A stretch of 64,000 nucleotides of DNA from Marinomonas sp. SBI8L (GCF_001624705.1 NZ_JSEO01000003.1:124001-188000); one strand, 5' to 3'; shown: positions 18,946 to 27,162, numbered from the stretch's first letter. Numbers and translations are program-made. Notes: a model not told the origin generated them from the sequence alone.

Positions 18946-20994
18946 ATGTCAGAAGCCCCGCCAACAATTCGCCAGCGAATGAAAAACCTTAATGATCGCC
19001 AGCTCGATGCCGTGAAGCGCATTGATGGCCCCCTCTTGGTATTGGCCGGTGCTGGTAGTGGTAAAACCAGTGTAATCACAACAAAAATTGCCTACTTGAT
19101 TCAGGAGTGTGGTTATAAAGCTTCGAATATTGTGGCGGTAACCTTTACCAATAAAGCAGCCCGTGAGATGAAAGAGCGGGTGGTCAGCATGTTAAGTAAA
19201 GATGAAAGCCGTGGCTTGAAGATCTCGACCTTCCATAATTTAGGCTTAACTATCTTACGTAAAGAGTACGCTAAAGCCGGTTTGAAGCAGGGCTTTACTC
19301 TGTTTGACTCTCAGGACTCTCTTACCTTGATTAAAGAGATTCTGGATAAAGAGTTTAACGAACAGGCTGATGAAGCAAATTTTTGCCAGATGACGATTTC
19401 GAACTGGAAAAATGATTTAACCCCACCGAATGAGGCCGTGGTTAATGCGGATTCAGATGAGATTTTGCTAGCAGCCCATGTGTATGGCCAATATCAGCGT
19501 TATTTAAGAGCCTACAATGCTGTGGATTTTGATGATTTAATTCTCTTGCCTGTTAGCTTACTAAGTGGGTTTGAAGATTTAAGAGAGCGCTGGCAGCGTA
19601 AAGTCAGATACTTGCTGGTGGATGAGTGTCAGGATACGAATAACAGTCAGTATGAGCTAATACGTATTCTAGCGGGAGCGCGCAAGTGCTTTACTCTGGT
19701 AGGTGATGATGACCAATCTATTTATGCTTGGCGTGGTGCTAGACCTGAAAATTTGGAGCGTTTGAATTCTGACTATAAAGGGCTCAAGCTGGTTAAGTTG
19801 GAGCAAAATTATCGCTCAACAAAAACCATACTTAAGGCTGCCAATACCTTAATCGCAAATAACCCTCACGTGTATGACAAGTCTCTTTGGAGTGATTTGG
19901 GTATTGGTGATCCTATTCGGATTATGGTGACACGTAATGAAGAGTCTGAGTCTGATCGTGTTGCTGCTGAAATACAGTCTCGCCATTTAAGACATGATAT
20001 TCCTTATAAAGATTTTGCCATCCTGTATCGAGGTAACCACCAAGCTCGCTTGATAGAAATTAAGCTGCAAGCTTATCGTATTCCTTACAAGATGAATGGC
20101 GGTACTTCATTTTTCGCCCGTGCTGAAATTAAAGACCTCATGAGTTATTTACGCTTATTGGTGAATCCAGAAGATGATAATGCCTTTTTACGTATTATTA
20201 ACTTGCCGAAGCGAGAAATTGGACCTGCGACCTTAGAGAAGGTCGGCATACTGGCCACCGAGCATAAAGTTAGCTTGTTTGCTGCATGTGAGTTGGCCGA
20301 GCTAGAAGAAAGAGTCACTGGGCGCTCTTTAAAGAGTCTACGTGAGTTTGAGCATTGGATTAGTTCTTTGAGAAGGCGTTTATCCGGCGCTTCTCCTGTG
20401 CCTGTGATAGAGCAAATGATTCATGACATGGATTATTATGGTTGGTTGCAGGAGCAGTCGAGTTCGCCAAAGGCGGCTGAAAGACGCATAGAAAATGTGC
20501 GATTCCTGCTCGAATCTATTCAGCGTATGATGGAAAGTGCTTGGGAAGAAGACCCAAATGCTGAACTTGATCAGGCGATTAGCAAGTTATTATTGATCGA
20601 CATGCTGGAGCGACAAGAAGAGGAAGAAGATGAGGACAAGGTACAGCTATTAACCTTGCATGCTTCTAAAGGCCTTGAGTATCCACATGTCTTTTTGATC
20701 GGCTGTGAAGAGGAGTTATTGCCACATCGAAACAGTATTGAGAATGATGACATTGAAGAAGAGAGGCGCTTAGCTTACGTAGGAATTACCAGAGCAAAGC
20801 GTACCTTGTGTATTACCTTGGCATCTAAAAGGCGTCAGTACGGAGAAGAAATTGACTGTATGCCGAGCCGTTTTCTAGATGAATTGCCTGATGACGTGGT
20901 GCAATGGGAAGGTCGAGGTGATGAATCAGATAAAGTGAAAAAAGAACAAGGTAAAGCGTCTTTGTCTGCACTAAAGGCCATGCTAAACAATTAA
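18946..20994 (+). CDS. rep: ATP-dependent DNA helicase Rep
   Basis: A superfamily 1 3'-5' helicase with Walker A 'AGAGSGKT', motif Ia 'TFTNKAAREMKER', DExx box 'VDECQDTN', motif III 'GDDDQSIYAWRGA', motif IV 'LEQNYRST' and C-terminal 'LTLHASKGLEYPHVF'. At 682 residues it is close to the usual 670 of Rep and lacks the longer C-terminus of UvrD. Rep assists replication forks past bound proteins. Homologues often begin at the equivalent of 'MKNLNDRQ', so the ATG at 18979 is a realistic alternative start. Neither start has a strong ribosome-binding site. Confidence 0.92.
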   Translation: MSEAPPTIRQRMKNLNDRQLDAVKRIDGPLLVLAGAGSGKTSVITTKIAYLIQECGYKASNIVAVTFTNKAAREMKERVVSMLSKDESRGLKISTFHNLGLTILRKEYAKAGLKQGFTLFDSQDSLTLIKEILDKEFNEQADEANFCQMTISNWKNDLTPPNEAVVNADSDEILLAAHVYGQYQRYLRAYNAVDFDDLILLPVSLLSGFEDLRERWQRKVRYLLVDECQDTNNSQYELIRILAGARKCFTLVGDDDQSIYAWRGARPENLERLNSDYKGLKLVKLEQNYRSTKTILKAANTLIANNPHVYDKSLWSDLGIGDPIRIMVTRNEESESDRVAAEIQSRHLRHDIPYKDFAILYRGNHQARLIEIKLQAYRIPYKMNGGTSFFARAEIKDLMSYLRLLVNPEDDNAFLRIINLPKREIGPATLEKVGILATEHKVSLFAACELAELEERVTGRSLKSLREFEHWISSLRRRLSGASPVPVIEQMIHDMDYYGWLQEQSSSPKAAERRIENVRFLLESIQRMMESAWEEDPNAELDQAISKLLLIDMLERQEEEEDEDKVQLLTLHASKGLEYPHVFLIGCEEELLPHRNSIENDDIEEERRLAYVGITRAKRTLCITLASKRRQYGEEIDCMPSRFLDELPDDVVQWEGRGDESDKVKKEQGKASLSALKAMLNN

Positions 20995-21031
20995 ATGTTA
21001 ATGGGCTAAATACAAGGATAAAGTGAGTAAC

Positions 21032-21065
21032 AAAAAAGCCGTGTAACAGGGTTACACGGCTTTTT
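21032..21065. terminator. Bidirectional Rho-independent terminator between rep and udk
   Basis: A perfect stem AAAAAGCCGTGTAAC / GTTACACGGCTTTTT with a three-base loop has T runs on both strands. It serves the convergent genes rep and udk. Confidence 0.92.
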
Positions 21066-21086
21066 ATATTCCAATCTCTAAGAAGA

Positions 21087-21698
21087 TTAGATGGCACCTT
21101 TTTCCTTTAGAAGGTAATCAATATGATTACGGAAAAGGTTTGCAGCATTAGTGAAACTATTATTATTCGGAATAATAAAGTCTGACTTGTTGCGGATATC
21201 TAATGTTTTCAATGCAGCTTGTCTAACATGACGCATATAGCGACTTGTGACTTCGTTTACATTACGGCCACGCTCTGAAATATCTCTCTTTAAGCGACGT
21301 ACCACTGCAATATCAAGGTCAGTATCAACGAATAGTAGGTAATCAACGGCATCGCGAATACCTGGATCTTGAAACATCATGTGACCTTCAACTAAAACAA
21401 CATGAGTAGGTTCAAGGTTACGATAGCCAACACGACTGTGTTTTGAGTGGTCGTAAATCGGAATTTCATTAGGCTGTTGACGGTTTTTACAGTTATGGAT
21501 AGCTAAAGTGAGGCTTTCAGTATCTAAAGAGCTCAAATCATCGAAATTATAAACATCAGGATCAATGCTGCCGCAGCCATTATAAAAGTTGTCCTGGCAT
21601 AGAACCGTGATTTTATCTTCATGACCTTCCGCCAATAGCGAACAAAGACGGCTCTTTCCGCTACCGGATACACCAGTAACGCCAATAACTAGCGCCAT
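21087..21698 (-). CDS. udk: Uridine kinase
   Basis: The 203-residue P-loop kinase has 'GVTGVSGSGKSRL' as Walker A, 'CQDNFYNG' in the base-recognition region, 'VVLVEGHMMF' as the Walker B-like strand and 'FVDTDLDIAVVRRLKRDISERGR', which matches uridine kinase closely. It phosphorylates uridine and cytidine in pyrimidine salvage. It is about ten residues shorter than E. coli Udk. It has its own transcript ending at the terminator shared with rep. Confidence 0.88.
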   Translation of the reverse strand: MALVIGVTGVSGSGKSRLCSLLAEGHEDKITVLCQDNFYNGCGSIDPDVYNFDDLSSLDTESLTLAIHNCKNRQQPNEIPIYDHSKHSRVGYRNLEPTHVVLVEGHMMFQDPGIRDAVDYLLFVDTDLDIAVVRRLKRDISERGRNVNEVTSRYMRHVRQAALKTLDIRNKSDFIIPNNNSFTNAANLFRNHIDYLLKEKGAI

Positions 21699-21842
21699 TT
21701 ATTACCTCATTTTACAGTTGTTTACGGGATTGAACTCCTGTGTTGGAAGTCCTTGATGTAATATAACAGAAGCAAGGTTAAAATTCCTTGCTACTCTTAT
21801 AGATACTAATCTTTTTCAAATCTTTTTGTGGCTGTAATTCTC

Positions 21843-22421
21843 ATGAACACTTGGTTTTTTTCTCGCATCTTATGCTGCCTTAGCATAATGAGCTTTGTTT
21901 TTGTTTCTATCACTGTAAATGCTGAGGAAATTAAACTAGGAAAGCCCGCCCCGCCACCAAGTTATGCAAAATCTGCTGAACTTTTTGGCTTGCTGATTAA
22001 TGATTTAAGCCAAGAAGAATTTGAAAAGCACCTAAGAAGCATGGGCATGTCACCTTATCCTAGTTATCAAGCAGGGCTGGCAAACTATAGCCTAGGGGAT
22101 AAAGGCATCCTAGGTATTAGGCAGATTGCAGTGCATTACAACAATTATAATTTTGTTGAAAAGATTGAATTGCATGGTGTTGTTGAAAATGTGAAGCAGC
22201 GCAGTTCTCTCGGTAATTTGTTATCTAAAAAATATGGGCCACCTATGGCTGGTTTTGTCAGAGATGGCTTTGGTCGTGCTCAGTGGCGTTTTGCCGATGG
22301 CACCTTGGTTGAACTTCATAATACTACCTATGAAGTCAGTATTTCTTATCGTGATCTCATCCCTAAAAGGAAATCCGTATCAGGTGAAATTAATGTTCAA
22401 GCCTTAAAAGATAGGCTCTGA
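21843..22421 (+). CDS. Hypothetical exported protein
   Basis: I do not recognise this protein. The ATG at 21843 gives 192 residues beginning with a signal peptide, 'MNTWFFSRILCC...SITVNA-EE', a cleaner start than the GTG at 21828. The mature part has a proline patch 'KPAPPPSY' and a compact mixed region with repeated references to a reaction-centre-free fold ('YSLGDKGILGIRQIAVHYNNYN', 'KYGPPMAGFVRDGFGRAQWRF'). It is probably periplasmic. It stands alone between udk and the DUF3392 gene. Confidence 0.65.
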   Translation: MNTWFFSRILCCLSIMSFVFVSITVNAEEIKLGKPAPPPSYAKSAELFGLLINDLSQEEFEKHLRSMGMSPYPSYQAGLANYSLGDKGILGIRQIAVHYNNYNFVEKIELHGVVENVKQRSSLGNLLSKKYGPPMAGFVRDGFGRAQWRFADGTLVELHNTTYEVSISYRDLIPKRKSVSGEINVQALKDRL

Positions 22422-22541
22422 TCATTCATTTATGCTTTCTTTTAGAATAGGTTTTTCCTTGTCATATTTTTATGTTATTTCTTGCAGGCTAATCTCTAAA
22501 TTAACCTTCTGTGAGAACAGACTTGCTAATACAAAACGTAA

Positions 22542-22874
22542 ATGAACTTTATTTTAGAACTTAACCAAGACCTTGTTTCCTTAATGCGCCCTTATTTGGC
22601 GGATATTTCTTTGGCTTTGGTGGCAACTTGCCTAGTTGTGTACGGTGATAATGTTAATAAGCTTATTAAACGTTTAGTTTATAAGTGGCACTTTGTTGCT
22701 AGGGTTCTGGTTTTTATTCTTATGTGTACATTTGGTTATGGAATTTTAACCTTATGGTTACAACCTCTCATTGAATCTTTGTTGAGGCTGGTTTCAACAA
22801 ATTATTTGGCAATTCTGATAATCAGTATTTTCTGTTTTTTAGGTGTTATGGCTGAGCGAAAGCGCCATTTATAA
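22542..22874 (+). CDS. Small inner-membrane protein, DUF3392 family
   Basis: The 110-residue protein has three hydrophobic segments and the pattern 'MRPYLADISLALVATCLVVYG', 'FGYGILTLWL' and a closing 'GVMAERKRH' that I associate with DUF3392 (PF11872), a small gammaproteobacterial membrane family of unknown function. The stop is followed by an A-rich stretch and a stem-loop (22891-22916). Confidence 0.75.
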   Translation: MNFILELNQDLVSLMRPYLADISLALVATCLVVYGDNVNKLIKRLVYKWHFVARVLVFILMCTFGYGILTLWLQPLIESLLRLVSTNYLAILIISIFCFLGVMAERKRHL

Positions 22875-22890
22875 AAAAAATAGAAAAAAA

Positions 22891-22916
22891 ACATGAAAGT
22901 TAATCCCTTTTCATGT
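22891..22916 (-). terminator. Terminator-shaped hairpin reading on the minus strand
   Basis: ACATGAAA/TTTCATGT form a perfect eight-base stem with a ten-base loop. On the minus strand the stem is followed by an uninterrupted run of eight U and more U after it; on the plus strand there is no T tail. No minus-strand gene lies immediately upstream of it, so its purpose is unclear. Confidence 0.4.
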
Positions 22917-23146
22917 GATCTAATAACTACATAAATTGAGTAATATTCATAAATATTGTAAGAATGAGTTACTCATGTCGTAAACTTTCATAATTGCTCG
23001 GTTTTTTTTCGTTATTTCATAACGAAATTGCACCTAAGCTCCCGTTTTTAGGGCGTTTCGTAGGCTTCTTTCAATTTGTAATGAGACGTTTTGCCAGCTA
23101 ATATTCGCGCAAATATCGCTTTATGTTACTGCTTTCGGAGAAACTA

Positions 23147-24520
23147 ATGACAAACGCTTGGCTTACCTCTCTTTCACTTGTTGAATCTATGATTCCTGTT
23201 TTAGGTCAATTGGGCCGTGAACAAAATGTTAAAGTACAACTAGCAGGTAAAAGCCTACTAGCTGACTCTGTAACAAGTTTGATGACAGTGTTTGATCAGT
23301 ATCCAGAGATTGACCTTGCGCAAATCGTAACGCTTTTAAATGAGCTTAAAGATAGCAATGCATCTAACACTATTGTTGATCTAGAAGCTTTGATTGCTGA
23401 AAATGAACTCGATGCTATTTTGCAAACAAGTGTTGATAGCGGCGAACAAACTCCTGTTGTACTTTATGGCTTTGGTCGTATCGGTCGTTTATTAGCACGT
23501 CGTATGTGCAGTATTGGTCATACAACACCAAGCATGAAGCTAGCTGCAATTGTTGTTCGTAAAGCTGGCGATAAAGACCTTAAAAAGCGTGCTAGCTTAC
23601 TTAAGTATGACTCAGTGCACGGTACTTATGATGGCTTGGTAAAAGTTGATGCTGATCAGCAAACTTTGATCATCAATGGCCAACCAGTAAAAATTATTTA
23701 TGCTTCACACCCAAGTGAAGTTGATTACCAGTCTCACGGTATTGATGGTGCATTACTTGTTGATAACACAGGTATCTGGCGTGATCATGATGGCTTAAGT
23801 GTACACCTACAACGCCCTGGCATTGAACGTGTTGTTTTGACTGCACCTGGTAAGCAGATGAAAAACATTGTATTCGGTGTTAACGATTCTGATATTGATA
23901 GCCAAGATCAAATCCTTTCAGCGGCGTCTTGTACAACCAATGCGATTACACCAATTCTATCTGTTCTAGAAAACAAATACGGTGTTGAGTCTGGTCATGT
24001 TGAAACAGTTCACGCTTACACTAACGATCAGAACTTGATTGATAATGTACACAAAGGTGATCGTCGTGGACGTGCGGCAGCCATGAATATGGTTATCACT
24101 GAAACAGGTGCTGCTAAGGCGGTATCTAAAGCGATTCCTGCACTGGAAGGTAAGTTGAGTGGTAGCGCAATTCGTGTGCCTGTTATCAATGTATCTATCG
24201 CAGTATTGAGCTTAAATCTTAAAGCAGAAACATCTGTTGAAGAAATTAATACATTATTGAAAGATGCGTCAGCATCTGCTGAGCTAACTGGTCAGATTGC
24301 TTATAGCGATGCACCAGATGCGGTGTCTTCTGACTTTATCGGCTGTGAAAATGCAGGCATCCTAGATTCTCAATCTACTAAAGTTCGTGGCAAGCAAGCG
24401 ACTTTATATGTTTGGTACGATAATGAGTACGGCTACAGCTGTCAGGTTGTTCGTCTAATGGAGCGTTTGTCTCAAGTAGGCCTTCAGGTAAAGCAAGAAG
24501 AGCAAAACCAAGCAGCATAA
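23147..24520 (+). CDS. Glyceraldehyde-3-phosphate dehydrogenase, long form
   Basis: An N-terminal extension of about 100 residues precedes a complete GAPDH: the NAD-binding 'YGFGRIGR' starts near residue 107, the catalytic cysteine is C262 in 'SAASCTTNAITP', and 'WYDNEYGYSCQ' closes the C-terminus. GGAG six bases before the ATG at 23147 fixes the start; the ATG at 23123 has no such site. Long GAPDHs of about 480 residues form a recognised bacterial subgroup distinct from glycolytic GapA. The direction of flux (glycolytic or gluconeogenic) cannot be told here. It is monocistronic with a strong terminator. Confidence 0.9.
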   Translation: MTNAWLTSLSLVESMIPVLGQLGREQNVKVQLAGKSLLADSVTSLMTVFDQYPEIDLAQIVTLLNELKDSNASNTIVDLEALIAENELDAILQTSVDSGEQTPVVLYGFGRIGRLLARRMCSIGHTTPSMKLAAIVVRKAGDKDLKKRASLLKYDSVHGTYDGLVKVDADQQTLIINGQPVKIIYASHPSEVDYQSHGIDGALLVDNTGIWRDHDGLSVHLQRPGIERVVLTAPGKQMKNIVFGVNDSDIDSQDQILSAASCTTNAITPILSVLENKYGVESGHVETVHAYTNDQNLIDNVHKGDRRGRAAAMNMVITETGAAKAVSKAIPALEGKLSGSAIRVPVINVSIAVLSLNLKAETSVEEINTLLKDASASAELTGQIAYSDAPDAVSSDFIGCENAGILDSQSTKVRGKQATLYVWYDNEYGYSCQVVRLMERLSQVGLQVKQEEQNQAA

Positions 24521-24540
24521 TGTCTTAGTTTCGTAGTTCT

Positions 24541-24573
24541 AAAAAACGGCAACCCTAGGTTGCCGTTTTTTTT
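24541..24573 (+). terminator. Rho-independent terminator of the GAPDH gene
   Basis: The 13-base stem AAAAACGGCAACC / GGTTGCCGTTTTT with loop CTA is followed by further T residues. It lies 21 bases after the stop codon. Confidence 0.9.
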
Positions 24574-24660
24574 GCTTAAAATAAGCTCATTATTGAACCT
24601 TTCTGCATACTTGCTAGTCTTTAACTCAATAAAGTTGAACTAATTGATCTTATTAATAAG

Positions 24661-24686
24661 TTGGGGTTGACGAATCAACTCCCAAT
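24661..24686 (+). promoter_or_regulatory. Stem-loop in the leader of the sbmA-like gene
   Basis: TTGGGGTTGA and TCAACTCCCAA pair around a CGAA tetraloop with one bulged base. It is 60 bases before the ATG at 24747. It has no T tail, so it is a structured leader or protein site rather than a terminator. Function unknown. Confidence 0.3.
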
Positions 24687-24746
24687 AGGGTGTATTAGGG
24701 GTATCAGGTGGCAATTCTCCCACCATAATAAATAGGTAAGTAGATA

Positions 24747-25757
24747 ATGTTTAAGTCTTTTTTTCTTAATAAGAAGTGGCTGCTTTGGTCATTATTTGGC
24801 TCGATTTTGATCTTGGGCGTGACCTGGTACAAGGTACAGCTAGATGTGCAAATTAATGAATGGTTTGGTGATTTTTATAATACGTTACAGCAGGCATTAG
24901 CTGAGCCAAACAGTGTTTCGCTAGAAGAGTTTATTAGTAAGTGTTTTACCTTTGCAAAAATTGCGGGTTTGTACGTTTTTATTGCTGTGATGCTTGGTTT
25001 CTTTGTTAGGCATTATATTTTTCGCTGGCGTACGGCGATGAATGAATATTATATGAGCCATTGGCAGAAACTACGTCATGTAGAAGGTGCTGCTCAGCGT
25101 GTGCAAGAAGATACCATGCGCTTTGCTAGTATTATGGAAGGGCTAGGTGTTGCTTTTATTCGTTCGATTATGACGTTAGTCGCGTTTTTGCCTTTGTTAT
25201 GGGTATTAAGTGAAAATGTGACCGAGTTACCTTATTTTGGCCCAGTGGATCATTCATTGGTTTATATTGCCATCTTATCTGCGTTATTTGGTACTGTGCT
25301 CTTAGCTGCCGTTGGAGTGAAGCTACCTGGATTAGAGTTTAAAAATCAAAAGGTAGAAGCGGCTTATCGAAAAGAGTTAGTTCTTGGTGAAGATAATGAT
25401 GATAGAGCGGATCCGCCAACGGTCAAAGAACTCTTTACTCATGTTCGTAAGAACTACTTTAACCTGTATCTGCACTATATGTATTTTGATGTAGCTAAAT
25501 GGTCTTACTTGCAATTTACTGTGCTAATTCCCTATATAGCGATGGCGCCTACCATAGTTGCGGGGGCGATTACTCTTGGGTTATTGCAGCAAATCTCACG
25601 AGCGTTTGGACAAGTAGAGAACTCTTTCCAGTTCCTTGTTAACTCTTGGAGTACTATTGTTGAATTGATTTCTATTTATAAGCGTCTGAAAGCATTTGAG
25701 TCGATTATCCATAATCAAGAGCCTGCGGGTGAGGATGCTGTTTCTTCTCAACCATAA
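24747..25757 (+). CDS. sbmA: SbmA/BacA-family peptide transporter, short form
   Basis: The core matches E. coli SbmA strongly: 'FRWRTAMNEYYMSHWQKLRHVEGAAQRVQEDTMRF' (split here by family motifs), 'GVKLPGLEFKNQKVEAAYRKELV', 'PPTVKELFTHVRKNYF' and 'NSWSTIVELISIYKRLKAFE'. The family is a proton-driven importer of peptides and peptide antibiotics in the inner membrane and has no ATPase domain. At 336 residues it lacks roughly the first 70 residues of E. coli SbmA (406), including its first membrane segment. The visible ATG falls just before the second segment and the upstream DNA is a short structured leader, so the gene looks natively short, not broken. Confidence 0.85.
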   Translation: MFKSFFLNKKWLLWSLFGSILILGVTWYKVQLDVQINEWFGDFYNTLQQALAEPNSVSLEEFISKCFTFAKIAGLYVFIAVMLGFFVRHYIFRWRTAMNEYYMSHWQKLRHVEGAAQRVQEDTMRFASIMEGLGVAFIRSIMTLVAFLPLLWVLSENVTELPYFGPVDHSLVYIAILSALFGTVLLAAVGVKLPGLEFKNQKVEAAYRKELVLGEDNDDRADPPTVKELFTHVRKNYFNLYLHYMYFDVAKWSYLQFTVLIPYIAMAPTIVAGAITLGLLQQISRAFGQVENSFQFLVNSWSTIVELISIYKRLKAFESIIHNQEPAGEDAVSSQP

Positions 25758-25765
25758 ATTTTAGA

Positions 25766-25799
25766 CAAAAAAAACCGGGCAAACCTAGGTTTGCCCGGT
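25766..25799 (-). terminator. Terminator of the predicted small RNA
   Basis: A perfect 26-base palindrome (25774-25799; arms ACCGGGCAAACCT / AGGTTTGCCCGGT) is followed on the minus strand by an eight-U run. On the plus strand it has no T tail, so it is built for minus-strand transcription, although the hairpin could also slow RNA polymerase leaving the sbmA-like gene. Confidence 0.85.
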
Positions 25800-25942
25800 A
25801 ATACAAAAGTAACTAGCAGTTGCCTGGTAAAAATGCATGTGGGTCGCATTCTTACCTGCCAAACTATGTCTGTGGGGGCATAATTTGGCCAGATAAAAGC
25901 AGTTAGGGCTGCTTTTATCAATCTCGATCAGATCGAGAAGAT
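25767..25942 (-). ncRNA. Predicted structured small RNA, divergent from a GcvA-type LysR gene
   Basis: Read on the minus strand, about 175 nt form a series of stem-loops. They are an 8-base palindrome (25922-25938), a perfect 11-base stem (25892-25902/25909-25919, loop CCCTAA), a 10-base stem (25859-25868/25879-25888, loop CCCCCACAGA) and an 11-base stem (25826-25836/25846-25856, loop GACCCACAT). A single-stranded stretch and a terminator follow. The one irregular pair in each of the last two stems is a G-U wobble on the minus strand but an A-C mismatch on the plus strand, which fixes the RNA strand. No open reading frame of note lies inside. I do not recognise the RNA. The C-rich loops suggest pairing with G-rich ribosome-binding sites of target mRNAs. 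Confidence 0.7.
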
Positions 25943-25948
25943 GTTCGT

Positions 25949-25976
25949 ATTTTAGGTATTTTTAAGCTAACTACAA
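25949..25976 (-). promoter_or_regulatory. Predicted promoter of the small RNA
   Basis: On the minus strand a -35-like TTGTAG (25971-25976), a 16-base spacer and a -10-like TAAAAT (25949-25954) predict a start near 25942, just ahead of the first stem. Both boxes deviate from consensus, as expected for an activator-dependent promoter. Confidence 0.5.
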
Positions 25977-25990
25977 ACGATATAAATTAA

Positions 25991-26020
25991 TTTTTAGCAT
26001 TAGCTGTGCTAATCTAAAAA
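25991..26020. promoter_or_regulatory. LysR-type box between the small RNA and the LysR gene
   Basis: ATTAG-CTGTG-CTAAT (25999-26013) fits the LysR T-N11-A motif and is embedded in a larger near-palindrome with arms TTTTTAG and CTAAAAA. Its centre is about 64 bases upstream of the predicted small-RNA start, where LysR activators usually bind. The CTAAT half-site is also the core described for GcvA in E. coli. Confidence 0.6.
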
Positions 26021-26220
26021 TCACTTCTGTTTGAAAAATCTATTTTTTATTAAATTTTGATAAATCATTATTTTAAAGTTTAAAGTTCTTTAAAATATAG
26101 GTTTTGTAGTATCTATATCTGGCACTTTTGTAATAATTAATGATTTTAATGAAGGCTTTATGTTTTTCTTTCATGTTTTTAGTGTAGATCACCTAAGTAT
26201 AAATTGGAGAGTTTCTTACA

Positions 26221-27162
26221 ATGCGCCAACTTCCATTAGCCACACTCTTCACTTTTGAGGTTGCTGCTAAGCATCTGAATTTTACTAAAACGGCTGAAGA
26301 GCTTCATATCACTCAAGGTGCTGTCAGCCAGCAAATACGTCAGCTTGAAGAAAGAATAGGATTCAAGTTATTTGAGCGCTATCACAGGCGTTTAACCTTG
26401 ACTTCAGAAGGGGCTAGATTAGCGTTACAGCTCAATCATAGTTTTACTGAAATAGACTCGCTACTGACAGAGCTAAAAGAAGATAAACAATCTAATATTC
26501 TTACCTTATCCGTTATGCCTTCTTTTGCGAGTAAGTGGTTAATTCCTAGGCTAGGAGATCTACAAGCTGCATATCCTGATATGCAATTGCGGATACAGGC
26601 TAATGATAAAGAAGTAAATTTTGGTCGCGATAGGGTAGATGTTGCTATTGTTCATAGCCACCTTTATAAAGGGGATGATTTTCAGGTTCCTCTGATCAAG
26701 GATAAAGTCTTCCCTGTATGTAGCCCAGATTTTGCTAAACAGCATAAACTGTTTGAACCTCAGCAATTAGTTGGTCTCCCCTTATTAAATGATGATTCAG
26801 AGAGCCGCTTTAGTACGCCATATGTGGAGTGGGAAAACTGGCTGCAAAAAGCCAATGTGAAAGGTGTTAAGCCGTCTCGTGCTATTAGCTTTAACCGTGG
26901 CGACCTTGCCATACAAGCTGCTGTGGCGGGGCAAGGGGTGGCATTAGGTCGTACCCCTTTAGTCATGGATGATATTCAAAGTGGACAACTCATTAAGCCA
27001 TTTTCTGCAGAGTTAGACGATGGCTTGAGTTACTTGTTTGTCTGTCCTCAAGCGCAAAGTTTGCGCCGAGAGGTAAAGGACTTGCTTATCTGGTTATTGC
27101 AGAGTTGTCTTGAATACGAGCCAGAATCAACTTTAACCTCACCCTCGGCATTTACAGACTAA
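26221..27162 (+). CDS. LysR-family transcriptional regulator, GcvA-type
   Basis: The 313-residue protein begins with the winged helix-turn-helix 'LPLATLFTFEVAAKHLNFT' and 'ELHITQGAVSQQIRQLEE', in the form seen in GcvA and its paralogues, followed by a periplasmic-binding-like effector domain. It is divergent from the predicted small RNA at 25767-25942, with a LysR box in between. In enteric bacteria GcvA activates the sRNA GcvB from the same layout, so this protein most likely controls that RNA and itself. Its stop codon overlaps the convergent TSUP gene by four bases. The effector is unknown. Confidence 0.88.
   Translation: MRQLPLATLFTFEVAAKHLNFTKTAEELHITQGAVSQQIRQLEERIGFKLFERYHRRLTLTSEGARLALQLNHSFTEIDSLLTELKEDKQSNILTLSVMPSFASKWLIPRLGDLQAAYPDMQLRIQANDKEVNFGRDRVDVAIVHSHLYKGDDFQVPLIKDKVFPVCSPDFAKQHKLFEPQQLVGLPLLNDDSESRFSTPYVEWENWLQKANVKGVKPSRAISFNRGDLAIQAAVAGQGVALGRTPLVMDDIQSGQLIKPFSAELDDGLSYLFVCPQAQSLRREVKDLLIWLLQSCLEYEPESTLTSPSAFTD

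Noticed and set aside
25774-25799. Terminator of the sbmA-like gene
   Set aside because: The palindrome follows the gene, but its U run lies only on the minus strand, so it is primarily the small-RNA terminator.
25767-25942. GcvB sRNA by sequence
   Set aside because: The genomic position fits, but the G/U-rich seed region and other conserved GcvB blocks are absent, and the loops are C-rich. I call it an unrecognised RNA.
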